NCBI RefSeq assembly: GCF_963576675.1
Contig: NC_088916.1
Span: 84,399,501 to 84,463,500 of the forward strand
Direction: 5' to 3'
Length of the DNA stretch: 64,000 nt
Origin: Euphorbia lathyris
Taxonomy: Eukaryota; Streptophyta; Magnoliopsida; Malpighiales; Euphorbiaceae
The notes under the pieces are model-generated. The model made no database searches and was not told the origin of the DNA. It worked only from the letters and a program-made list of their open reading frames with translations. Numbering within the stretch: the first letter of the stretch is position 1; the number at the start of each line of letters is the position of its first letter. Of this stretch, positions 12,261-22,492 are shown piece by piece. The position numbers and the translations under genes are program-made.

Positions 12261-13344
12261 AAGTCATATTCCTCACTGAACACTATCTTCAAATATCAAA
12301 ACCATCAATCCGAATTACTCTAGATGGATATAAAAATCATAAAATCACAATATGATCAAATCTCTTTTCACAATCAAACTTCCAATTTATTCCATGACCA
12401 TAAAACCACTTGACTTCAATTAACTATTTTCACAAAAATAATCACAATCATTAAAATCAATGAATATTTTAATATAATTAAAATTGGTAAAAATTTATAT
12501 AAAATCATCAATTCATAATTTAATCAAATTTCAAAAATTAAATAGTTCAAAATATTCTATCGATAAAATTTAATATCGTTTAGAAGTAAATATTTTTATT
12601 GGACTATTTTCGGTCACCAAAACAAAATTCTAAACTGGATAATTAATTAGAACTATTGGACTCGTTAAACCATGTTAAACTACTAAGAGTATTGATATTA
12701 GTCCTAATTTTATATTCAAATTTATATAGACTCTATTTAACAAATATTGATATTAGTCCTTCTAATTTATAATTTATTTTAACTCGGCAATTTTAAGTCA
12801 CTTAAATATTATTCAAATAACTTAAAACTAAATTTTAAACCAAACATTTTTATCGGACTATTCTCGTTTGTCACCGAAATTGTAATGTGTAAACTAAACT
12901 GATATCGCTAATTCCGACAGGAGATTCAGTTAGACTCGTGACACTGCTAGGAGTCTATCCGTATAAATTTTTCTTTTCAATTTTTTACATTATCATTATT
13001 TTTAATATATAAAAGTTCAGACGGACAATTTAATAATTAACTCGCACCAAATCTTTCCGTGACAGAAACTTTTAAATAATCGTCGATTGTAATATCTAAC
13101 TACAACAGTAGTAAAGAGAAAATAATATTACCTCTTAAACGTTACAAATCATATTACCTCATGAACGTTACAAATATTAATGAGTAATGAAATTTAGGAG
13201 TCATGGAATGGTTTATGAAAAACAAATATAAGATTTTAATAGACAAGAAAACTAATTAATTGTATTATAACAAATAAGAAAATAGAACTAAACAAAAAGA
13301 TAACATATAAAGTTACTAGGAAAAAAAATATAATATGGTTAATT

Positions 13345-13565
13345 TAATTGTGACATTTAGTTTAAATTGGATATATTTTTTAAACGTTAAGCTTAAATTT
13401 GTATTATTTTGTAAACATTAAACCTATATTGGTGCTATTTTGTACTTGAGGCTTAAATTGATGCTATGTTGTAAACCTTAAGCCTGTATTGGTGCTATTT
13501 TGAACGTTGAACCTAAATTTGTACTTCCCAAAAAACCTTAGGCCTATTTTGGTATCTTATCCCAT
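13345..13565. repeat. Degenerate tandem repeat, unit about 55 bp
   Basis: About four imperfect units built on AAACNTTAANCCTAAATTGGTGCTATTTTGT. Examples are the pieces with TTAAGCTTAAATTTGTATTA, TTAAACCTATATTGGTGCTA and TTAAGCCTGTATTGGTGCTA. The function is unknown. Repeats of this kind are common in plant transposon ends and untranslated regions. Confidence 0.6.
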
Positions 13566-13599
13566 AAATGAATAGCTAATTGGAAATCGGAAGAAAAGA

Positions 13600-13770
13600 C
13601 AACGCAAAGAGAAGAAGTTTTACCTGAAAATTGACGGTCGAGAGACTCAATGGGAACCTAAAATTTCATAAAGCTGGAGTTCAGCGCCGCCGCCGATTCT
13701 AATCGAAATGTGCATTGGATTTATAGAAAAGGCATAAAAGGGGAATACCTAACTTTGAGAAATCTAACTT
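13600..13770 (-). promoter_or_regulatory. Possible promoter and first exon on the minus strand
   Basis: Read on the minus strand there is CTATAAAT near 13715-13725. A GC-richer patch with GGCGGCGGCG follows, then a short exon-like stretch ending AATTTTCAG next to GTAAAACTTC, a good plant splice donor. The base composition stands out from the AT-rich surroundings. No downstream exon could be identified, so this may be an orphaned gene start or chance. Confidence 0.25.
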
Positions 13771-14571
13771 TATGCGGTGTCCTTTTTACTATATTTTTAT
13801 ATTTTATTTTGTTTATATCCAAATTAAAAGGATAAGGTCAAATTTACTCCTAGGTTTCAAGTGTAAATTTAGTTATAATATATTAAATTATAAACATAAT
13901 GTGAAAAGTAGATAATCAAACCAATCTGTAACTTAAGTATCGGAGTGTCCCCGACGAATCCAATAGCGCCTCACATGGAAGCATTCCAGTGAAGGAAATT
14001 CCGTCAGATATCAAGGCTGAATTAAATAATTAATTATGAAAATGGCCCAAATTAAAATACGGGTGAAACAATCAATGTCAATCGTGCCAGATTGTCTGTA
14101 TAAATCATATTAAGGTGTCTATAATTGTCATCTACAAAATAATGTTTTTTTAGGTATTTTACCAAGACAGAGGAGTAAATTTTAAACATTTTTTACATTA
14201 AATATGTACTGCAAATATAACATGTACAAGTTGCAACTTGTCATTAAATATAATTATTTTTTGTTAGAAACATTAATTATTGATTATAATTTCCCACTAA
14301 ACCTTCTCGTCTATTCAAATTCCAAGTTCCAAAACAAATATAGTTATTACTCCATGTATGCCCAATGATGGAAGGGTTGGGGGATTCGAAGAGACACATG
14401 TTTTACATTTATGATGTATTTTGCATTCTTAAATAATTCTTTCGGATGACTATAATATATGCATTATTTACTAGCAAACGTTTCATATTTTTCCAATTTA
14501 TTGTTCTTCCACCGCAGCTATAGTCAGTAAGTAATAATGGAGGAAAGCGATTCATCCGTTGAGGAAAGCGA

Positions 14572-14811
14572 TGTTGGGCTTATGGAGACTAATATATATA
14601 GGCCCAGCTGAAGCGATGGGCCCAACTGCAGCGATCCAACTGGGTAAATGTAACCTCTTTCTCTGTAATCTGTATCTTATTCATTATAGTGAAATATCCT
14701 GGCTTGGTAGTGCCCCCAGACGTAGTCATTCTAATCGAGTGGCGAACTGGGTAAACAATTCTTGTATGTTTGCTTATTTTTCGTTTATCGTAATTTCAAT
14801 CATTCCTAACA
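14572..14811 (+). repeat. 5' LTR of copia-3 (240 bp)
   Basis: Runs from TGTTGGGCTT to CATTCCTAACA, directly followed by the primer binding site. It contains a TATATATA stretch near 14592. A 12-bp direct repeat, GAGGAAAGCGAT, occurs twice just upstream (14540-14571), the second copy abutting the LTR start. Confidence 0.8.
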
Positions 14812-14813
14812 AA

Positions 14814-14825
14814 TGGTATCAGAGC
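14814..14825 (+). other. Primer binding site of copia-3, tRNA-iMet
   Basis: TGGTATCAGAGC, two bases after the LTR end. It is complementary to initiator tRNA-Met. Confidence 0.9.
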
Positions 14826-14835
14826 GAGGGTAATT

Positions 14836-17095
14836 ATGATGGGAGACAGAAAAACCCCTGTGGAGAAATTCGATGGTTCGGATTTCGGTTTCTAGAAGAT
14901 GCAGATCGAGGATTACCTGTACGGTAAAGATTTGTACCAGCCTTTGGGTGAGCAGCCGGAGGATATGTATGATGAAGAGTGGAAGCTGTTGGACAGAAAA
15001 GCGATGAGCGTGATTCGCCTGTCGCTGTCCAGAAACGTGGGGCATCACACGGTGAAGGCAAAGACCACGAAGGAGATGTTGGAGATCTTGAGTTCGTTGT
15101 ACGAGAAGCCTTCCACGGCAAATAAAGTTCATCTAATGCGGCGACTGTTTAATCTGCAGATGACGGAGAATATAGCAGTGGCGACGCACCTGAATGATTT
15201 TAATATGACAATCACTCAATTAAGTTCTGTAGATATTGATTTCGACGAAGAGGTATTAGCCCTAATTCTGTTATCTTCTTTACCAGAGAGTTGGAGCGGC
15301 ACGGTTACTGCCCTAAGTGCTTCAGCAGGGAAAGAAAAACTTAGGTTTGATGATGTCAGAGACTTGATTATAAGCGAGGAGATTCGCAGGAAAGAGTCAG
15401 GTTCCACATCTGGATCAGCCTTGAATGCAGAGAATCGGGGCAGGTCAAATCGCAGGTCAAAGCAGAATCGTGGCAGGTCTAAGTCCAAAGGGAGAGGGAA
15501 ACCTGCGAAGGACAAGAGCCACATCAAGTGCTGGAATTGTAATGAGAATGGTCATTACAAGAGTGAATGCAAGGCACCGCAGAAGGAGAAGTCAGTGAAT
15601 TCAGCCAGCGAGGATTTTGGTGATGCATTGATTCTAAGTAATTGAACTGCAGAAACAGCAGCAGAAGCCCTAGTATTGAGTGTAAGAAGTCCTCTGGAGT
15701 CTTGGGTATTAGACTCAGGAGCTTCGTTTCATTCATGTAGTAGTGTAGATTTGATGGAAAACTATACCCTTGGGAAATCCGGAAAGGTTTATCTTGCTGA
15801 TGATGAGCCTTTGGAGATTGTAGGGAAGGGAGATGTTTCGATCAAATCTCCGAATGGATCTGTGATAAAGCTGTCTGGAGTAAAGCATGTTCCTGGCCTA
15901 AAGAGAAATCTGTTGTCCATTGGGCAAATGGATGATGAAGGTTATTGTGTAATCTTTGCAGCTGGTGCTTGGAAAATGACCAAAGGAGCCATGGTGGTTG
16001 CCCGTGGTGAGAAGGTTGGATCGTTGTACTTAATAGACAACGTTTTCAATAGCATTGATGTCATGAGGGAGAATTTCAATGGAGATTTGTGGCACTGTCG
16101 TCTTGGTCACATTAGTGAAAAGGGGATGAAAGTGCTATGTTCAAAGGGTCTGTTGCCGAGTCTGAAATCTGCTGATCTTGGGCTGTGTGACGATTGCATC
16201 TTTGGGAATAAAAAAAGTCAGTTTCTCTAAGGGTGGCAGAACTTTGAAGAAAGAGAAGTTGGAGTTAGTTCACAACGATCTATGGGGTCCTGCACCTGTG
16301 AAATCTCTTGGTGGAGCTTTGTATTACATGACCCTCATTGACGACTCCACTAGGAAAGTGTGGATCTATTTTCTGAGAAAGAAATCTGATGCTTTTGATT
16401 CCTTTCGAAAATGGAAGGCCCTGGTTGAGAATGAGACAGGTTTGAAGGTAAAGTGTTTGAGGTCTGACAATGGTGGAGAGTATGAGCTTAGGGAATTCAA
16501 GGAATTCTGTGCTGAGAATGGAATTCGTATGGAGAAGACTCTGAAAGGAACTCCTTAAGAGAACAGAGTTGCAGAACGAATGAACAAAACTCTGTGTGAG
16601 CGTGCTAGAAGCATGAGGCTGAAGTGCGGACTTCCGAAGACGTTCTGGGCAGAAGCAGTTAACACTCCAGCATTCTTGATCAACAGAGGGCCATCGAGTC
16701 CCTTGGAGAGTGGCATTCCTGAAGAGGCTTGGAGTGCCAAACAGGTAAATCTATCCTCTCTACGAGTATTTGGATGTGATTCATATGTTCATATTGGTCC
16801 CCTTGAGAGAAGTAAGTTAGATGTGAAGTCTATTAAGTGCACGTTTATTGGATACGGTGGTAATGATTTCAGATATCGGTTCTGGGACAGTCAAAACAGG
16901 AAGATTATTTGCAATCGGGATGTTGTTTTCAACGAGCAGATAATGTACAAGGATAGTCTGGGCGCATCTAATACTGGTGATGCAGGACCAGAGGTCGTGG
17001 ACCTAGACATCACGAATTTTGGTGGGAGTAAGGAGGTAGTTGTGGAGGAGATAGTTGTGGTGGAGGCAGTTGTGGAGGAGGCAGTAAGGAGGTAG
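14836..17095 (+). pseudogene. copia-3 gag-protease-integrase polyprotein, broken
   Basis: ATG at 14836 begins a gag of the UBN2 type (EKFDGS..., then LYEKPSTANKVHLMRRLFNLQM). A stop TAG at 14893-14895 falls where the family has Trp. The CCHC zinc knuckle CWNCNENGHYKSEC lies near 15529. TGA at 15643-15645 interrupts the linker, then the protease DSGASFHSC follows (Asp codon 15712-15714). GAG-pre-integrase (WHCRLGHIS) leads to a frameshift in a run of seven A's near 16208. The integrase core follows (HNDLWGP, RSDNGGEY, ENRVAERMN), with TAA at 16556-16558 in place of Gln. The last part is an acidic, Val/Glu-rich repeat (VVEE...) ending at TAG 17093-17095. Four lesions make it non-functional. Confidence 0.9.
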
Positions 17096-17561
17096 TTATG
17101 TTTTCAAAGCTTTATGAAGTTGATACACCTTGCACTCCTCTCCCTTATTCACATATCCCTTTGGTTGTTCAACATACACTTTTTCACTAAGTTCACCATG
17201 TAGAAAAGCACATTTGACATCAAGTTGAAATATTTTCCAACCTTTGTGTGCGGCTACTGCAGTGATGGTTCGAACAATGTCTAGTCTTGCAACTGGAGCA
17301 TAAACCTCTGAGTAGTCTACTCCTTCCCTTTGCGAGTACCCTTTTGCTACGAGGCGTGCTTTGTATTTTATCACCTCACCATGTTCATTCCTCTTAGTTT
17401 TGTAGATCCATTTGACCCCAATTTTCTTAGTACCGCTAGGTAAATCTGTTAGAACCTATGTCTTGTTCTTCTCAATACACTGAATTTCAGAATCCATTGC
17501 AATCCTCCATTTTTCTTCTTCAACAGCTTCTTCAAAGAATATAGGATCTTCAACATCACAT
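17096..17561 (-). pseudogene. copia-4 reverse transcriptase fragment (downstream part)
   Basis: Minus-strand copia RT N-terminal half. It includes EEAVEEEKWRIAMD, IGVKWIYKTK, YKARLVAKGYSQ, DYSEVYAPVARLD and FQLDVKCAFLHGEL, and breaks off after VYQLHKAL at 17096. One in-frame stop (TAG) lies in the segment before VLTDLPSGTKK. The upstream part of the same gene is at 59472-59665. The two join in frame if the CACTA element between them is removed. The missing YVDD half lay beyond 17096. Confidence 0.85.
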
Positions 17562-18060
17562 CACTACAAGAAAATTGATTTTTGGTAACGGAAAAAGTTG
17601 TTGCCAAAAATATGTTTGGCAACGACATGTCATATTTTGCAACGACTTTTGGTCGTTTTGATACATTCCGTTACTAAAGGTTTATGCAACGACTTTCTGT
17701 TGTTGCTAAAAATATATATTTGGCAACAAAACGCTTATTGTGAAAGCTTTGTCTTTGCGAAATCTTGATCGTAGGTGAGAGAATGAAAGTTGTCTTTTGC
17801 TACAAGTGTCAGCGTTTCTATATATTATAACGTTTCACAACAAGTTTTAACGTTGTTATATATGTTGGTATTTTGCAACAACATTTATTGTTGCTGTTTA
17901 TTTTGACGTTTCGCAACAACACCTGTCGTTGCTATATATTTTCCTATTGCGGAGCAATACCATCGTTGCTAATATTATATTAATAGTAACAACTTTCATG
18001 TTGCCAAAGTAATTTTTTACTTTTTTTTGTTTTCCAATTATTTTAGAAATTATGATATGT
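17562..18060. repeat. CACTA-1 left terminal inverted repeat and subterminal repeats
   Basis: The 28-bp terminal repeat is followed by many short direct and inverted copies of GCAACGAC / GCAACAAC / GTTGTTGC, some ten in about 450 bp. The subterminal block ends in AT-rich sequence near 18060. Confidence 0.85.
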
Positions 18061-18084
18061 TTTTATTAATTTATTTTGGACTTT

Positions 18085-19824
18085 CCTGTTAACGGTTCTT
18101 GAAACGTTTGGGTTTTCTATTACTTTTAGAGATTGGATTCTTAACATCCTATCCTCATCACGGATTTCAGTTATGCTGGGCGGAGCCCCCAAAGGCTATG
18201 TTAGTTGCTCGAGAGGAGTTAGACATGGAGATCCCCTTTCCCCTATTCTGTTCGGAATCGCTGAGGACTTTTTTTCCAGATGGATGTCGAATCTTGAAAC
18301 TGAGGGAGCTTTCACTCCTATGTGTTATTCCAGTGGCAACAAATTTTCTTTCCCATCTTCTGTATACTGACGATGTCCTAATTTTTGGGGTTGCCTCCAT
18401 GAGGAATATTCGCACTCTCAAGTCCGTGTTTCAATTTTATGGTTCAGTCTCGGGTCAACAGGTGAGTTGGAACAAATCGTCAATCTATCTTGGTAAATTT
18501 GTCACTCAAACCCGTGCGAACCGCCTCCCGCATTTCCTATGGATCTAGGAGGAAAAGCTACCGTTCACCTATTTGGGTGTGCCGGTCTTTAAGGGAGCTC
18601 CAATAGCTCGGTTCCCCTGCAGCCTGGCCGACAAGTTCCTTAGGCAATTCAGTAAATGTAAAGGGACTGCCCTTTCGCTTGCAGGAAGGCTAACTCTTGT
18701 GAAATCTGCTGTGACAAGGGCCTTAGTTCATTCTTTTCTTGTCTACAAATGGCCGGTAAGCCTTCTTAAGAAATTAAACAGATGTGTCCGGAACTTCTTA
18801 TGGACGGGCTGCACTGATAAACGGAAGCTGGTTACGGTGCCATGCCATGTCGGTTGCCAAAGTTTGGAAGCCGGGGGGCTTGGTATCAAGGATTACAGGC
18901 TTTTTAATCAGGCATTGCTAGGGAAAATGAGTTGGGATCTGCTACAGGGTGATAGCTGGATCATCAACTTACTGAAATGTCAGTTTTTTTCAAGCACAGG
19001 GTCCCGAAACCTTCAATTGCACCTTCTTCAGTATGGTCGTCCTGTAGGCTGTCATATGCTACAGTGAGAGGCCATTCGCATTGGTGGATTGGTCAAGTCT
19101 CCCGTCTGAACTTTTGGATGGACAGTTGGATCCACCCTACTATGGCTGAGCAACTCGGCTGGTCACCTGCACGTCAACGGCAAACGTTCAGCAGTGTGGA
19201 TCATTTCCTGACTGACTCGTCCTGGCACCACATTGACCAGCTCCCGACGGCAGTCCAGGGTAATATTCTCGCGGTTTCGCGTGGCTTAGATCCCAGTGAC
19301 TTGTGCATTTGGAAACCTTTTACTAAAGGAAAATTCACGGTCAAGGAGATGTATCAAGCCCTTTGTACGGAGCTGACCCCGGTTAATTGGCACCGGTTTG
19401 TATGGGGAACTCACATCCCACCGTCCCGTTCAATAACCTTATGGAAGGTGATGTATGGTAAAATCTTAACACAGAACATTCTTCAGCAGAAAGGAATCCA
19501 TCTAGTTTCCCGGTGTGTTTTGTGTCCATCATCGGTGGAAAGCATTGATCATCTTTTTCTGCAATGTTCATTCGCAAGACGGCTTTGGTAGGAAATTGGG
19601 TCTATTTTCAGTCAGCGGCTAATGCAAAATGACAATTTCGATATTTTTTTGACAGACTCATCCGATGCAGGTTTGGTGCTCAAGTGGCTGCTGTTTGGAG
19701 TTTGGCTGTCGTGAGCTGCGTATGGCTGATCTGGCGAACGAAGCCTTATTTGGCACGGAGCTCCCTTCAATCCAAATTGGTCTCCATATGCTAACCCGCC
19801 TAATTCGGGAAGCAAATAGGAAAG
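18085..19824 (+). pseudogene. L1-type LINE reverse transcriptase and zf-RVT region, 5'-truncated
   Basis: Plus-strand non-LTR reverse transcriptase starting inside the palm. It has FRDWI...LGGAPKGYVSCSRGVRHGDPLSP, the catalytic YTDD at 18363-18374, then the thumb (YLGVPVFKG, LAGRLTLVKS). The zinc-finger RVT domain follows, with IWKPFTKGKFTVKEMY, RFVWGTHIPPS and the CVLCPSSVESIDHLFLQC cysteine/histidine motif. Frameshifts occur near 18350 and 19010, and stops at 18546-18548 and 19589-19591. 5' truncation is normal for LINE copies. The coding sequence is cut at 19824 by the Athila element and resumes after 33828. Confidence 0.88.
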
Positions 19825-21385
19825 TGTTAAGCCCAAAATATACCTAAAATATCATTAACATTTACATCATTTTTATTACAAATTCGTGTTATTTATATCT
19901 GTTTAGATTACTTTTACTCTCGAATATCTTTCTTTCTTACAAGGTACCTAAATATCTGGTAAAATCCAAATAGGAACGAAAAAGGATCTAAAACAGAAGA
20001 AAAACCCTACAAAAGGAGTCAAAGACGACGTAAATCGAAAGGGCCAAGTCGAAGACACGAATGAAAGCTAAGAAGTGAGAAAAATCACCGGGCCGTGACA
20101 GTGGATCCTCAACCCGCGGTCGCGACACGCGTGGTATAGCTATTTCTCCTCTTCGTCCGAAGCTCAACTCAATGCTACGTCATTCACGGCCGCGGATTAC
20201 CATCCTCGGTAAGTGCAGAAAATTTACAAAGAGCATTTAACACATGATGAAAATCCAAGAAACGCGTTCGTTCAATTGGATAAAGACATCCTTTCACAAC
20301 GGACACGACTCTTAACCAACGGATACATCACTTCAAACACAACCCTTCAACATCTATAAATAAAGAGTTGATGTTGAGAAAAAGTGGCTGTGAAATGTTA
20401 TAATATAGATATAGAATCAGAGCGTAGAACTTATGTCGAAGTTCTAAGTAAACACATTTCGAGAGTTAGAAATTAGATTCTGTACAAAACAATATGAGGT
20501 ACACATATTGTTTATAGTTTAATTACAACTCAGTAGCGTTTAGACATTGTTCCTGTTTTAGTTTGCATCATGGTAGTGGCCGACCGAATCCCTATTACGA
20601 AGTTACAGCGAGAAGATTGAGTAGAGTGTTCGCCCCTGAGCCTGACAACCTCTTAGGAAACCCAAGGAAGCGGAACCGATCAAGCCCTTCACTTGCACGC
20701 CCTCGAAGAACTCGATGCTCCTTGTTCTCTGTAAACTTGTATCAATTTATATTTCATCTAATAAAGTCCGTTCTATTCGACAAATCGTTATGCAGCACTT
20801 ATGGTAACCAATCCAATATAAGTGAGGCTGGTGTTTTCATTAATATGCACTTGAATTCAAAATCATTACAAGGAAACTTTGTTGAACACTTAGGCAAATT
20901 ATCATCTCGAAAGAGTTTTAATTTGAGTAAGGGCAACTATCCCGAAAGGGTTTTGTCGCGTTCAAAGCCAATTAATTAGAGGTTCCATCATTTATTTCAT
21001 CATCATAATTGATACAAAGTTTAAGTTGTTTTCTTTGATTAATGCAAATGAATAAATTCTTTCGTTTTTCTAAAAAGTTCTAAATGTTCCTGTTTTGTAA
21101 AATTCATCCTTAAAATCAGAAGACCTTTCTAACAATCGATTTATTCTAAATATAAAATCTTATTCCAGCATTTTCAAATACTCAAAGTTCACAAATTCAA
21201 TTAAACAAATTTCCTAAATTCAATTAAACCAATTTTCACTTTTCATTTACATTTAATAGTAAATCTAACTAGTTCGAAATTAACAAATTCAAAAAATAAG
21301 TTTTTTCGTTAAAAAACGTATCCCTGTGGGATCGATATTTTTATTACTACAAGCGAAACCGTGCACTTGCGGAAATCGCTCAACA
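19825..21385 (+). repeat. 5' LTR of Athila-like element
   Basis: 1561 bp. GC-rich motifs in U3 (20086-20215: CCCGCGGTCGCGACACGCG and ACGGCCGCGGATTACC) lie about 150-250 bp before the TATA box at 20355-20362. A 138-codon open frame (20563-20979) is intact in both LTRs but has no recognisable domain. Confidence 0.95.
20355..20362 (+). promoter_or_regulatory. TATA box of Athila LTR
   Basis: TATAAATA, placed downstream of the CG-rich U3 motif cluster. The same box is at 32793-32800 in the other LTR. Confidence 0.65.
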
Positions 21386-21391
21386 AGTTTT

Positions 21392-21409
21392 TGGCGCCGT
21401 TGCCGGGGA
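21392..21409 (+). other. Primer binding site, tRNA-Asp
   Basis: TGGCGCCGTTGCCGGGGA is complementary to the 3' end of plant tRNA-Asp(GUC), which ends CCCCGGCAACGGCGCCA. It lies six bases after the LTR end, as is usual for Athila-group elements. Confidence 0.92.
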
Positions 21410-21578
21410 TACGCCAAAATTTTTGACAAAATTTTTATTTTTCGTATTTTATTTTCGAATATAGGTTTATACATTATTTTTATACAATTTTTATATTTTA
21501 TTTATTTTCAGTTATATAACATACTTGTTTTCAATTTTGTTTTGAAGGTAGTTTGGCTCGTGTAACAATTTCAAGTTC

Positions 21579-22490
21579 ATACGCAGTTTGCGAAATTCGG
21601 GCACGCCGCCAGATCCTTTAGATCCAGAAATTGAAAGAACACTTAAGAAAAATAAGAAAAACAACAAAAACAAAGACAAAACACCCTTAAAAACCAAAGT
21701 AGACCAGCCAGAGATTATGGCCGATCCACCGACACTTATGGATTATGCTAGGCCAGGAATGGCTGGTGTAACTAATAGTGTAGTTAGACCTCGTATAAAC
21801 GCAAATCAATTTGAAATTAAGCCTGCTTTGCTTAATATGTTGCAAAACAACGTAACGTTTTATGGACTACCTAACGAAAACCCTAATGCACATTTGACAA
21901 ATTTCTTAGAAATTTGTGACACTTTTAAAATTACTGATGTAACAGCCGAAGCAATCAAACTTCGCCTCTTTCCTTTCACTTTGAAGGATAAGGCAAAAAT
22001 TTGGTTAACTTCTATGCCTGCTGCAACATTTGAAACTTAGGACCAATTAGCCCAAGCATTTTTACAAAAATATTTTCCCTTAGCAAAAACCGCAAGAGTC
22101 ATCAAAGAGTTGACATCTTTTACACAAAATGATAATGAAACTCTTTATGAAGCTTGGGAACGTTTTAAAGAACTTCAATGTTTATGCCCACACCACCAAC
22201 TGCCAGATGCACTTTTAATGCAGACATTCTATAATGGATTAAATCCTACAACTAGAGGTTCATTAGATGCTATGTCTGGAGGGTTATTTATGAAGAAGAC
22301 GTCCGCCCAAGCAAGAGAACTTTTGGAAGAAATGGCAATCAACAGCAGTATGTGGCCCGTCGAGCGTGGCCATATACCGACAGCGAAACCATCATCCTCA
22401 GGTACATCATCGGTTAAAGGTATAATGAATCTTGATCCTGTAGCAATGTTACAAGCCAATTTTCTGCCTTATCGCACAAAATTGATAAAT
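21579..22490 (+). pseudogene. Athila gag, N-terminal part
   Basis: Open from about 21579, where ATA stands at a plausible start codon position. The first in-frame ATG is 21717. The capsid-like gag domain is clear: NNVTFYGLPNENPNAHLTNF, then LRLFPFTLKDKAKIWL, YFPLAKTARVIKEL and YEAWERFKELQCLCPHH. A TAG at 22038-22040 replaces the usual Trp before DQLAQAFL. Near 22465-22490 the frame shifts into that of the long pol ORF. The gag is therefore broken twice, with a possible lost start codon. Confidence 0.85.
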
Positions 22491-22492
22491 TT

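Larger units (their letters stand above)
11302..12265 (-). mobile_element. Fragment of a Tat-like Ty3/gypsy element (LTR plus start of gag)
   Basis: On the minus strand this holds an LTR (about 12260 down to 11756), a short leader and the start of a gag gene. The LTR end, leader (with TGCGGTGAAC just outside the LTR) and internal block with GGCGCCGTTGGG match the LTRs at 42533-44620 and 56817-57456, so it is a diverged relative of that element. The fragment stops at about 11302, at the copia-1 LTR tail. The left end of gag and all of pol are missing. I could not find a target duplication. Confidence 0.75.
12266..14571. other. AT-rich intergenic stretch, no gene recognised
   Basis: About 2.3 kb without a convincing coding frame or element boundary. 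Most of it is low-complexity AT-rich sequence. It includes a degenerate tandem repeat (13345-13565) and a promoter-like patch (13600-13770), described separately. It may be old eroded transposon sequence. Confidence 0.6.
14572..17095 (+). mobile_element. copia-3: Ty1/copia element, 5' half
   Basis: A short LTR (14572-14811), a tRNA-iMet primer site, gag, protease and integrase are present on the plus strand. The sequence ends abruptly at 17095, in the acidic linker after integrase. Directly next to it is a reverse-transcriptase fragment of a different copia on the opposite strand. The RT, RNase H and 3' LTR of copia-3 are not in the window. A possible 5-bp duplication copy, GCGAT, precedes the LTR. 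Confidence 0.88.

Noticed and set aside
17096..17374. Idea that the minus-strand RT piece is the inverted RT of copia-3
   Set aside because: The acidic linker wording (RDRRMQTWMGEYVSG) that leads into this RT at 59472-59665 differs from copia-3's Val/Glu-rich linker. The upstream part continues to the right of CACTA-1, so it is a separate element.
20563..20979. 138-codon open frame in the Athila LTR, intact in both LTRs (also 33001-33417)
   Set aside because: It lies in the LTR downstream of the TATA box and is conserved between the two copies only because LTRs are duplicated at insertion. The peptide has no recognisable domain.
21588..21716. TTG start at 21588 for the Athila gag
   Set aside because: Non-ATG initiation is unlikely in plants. 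The frame is open further upstream to an ATA at 21579, which may be a damaged ATG, and the first intact ATG is 21717.
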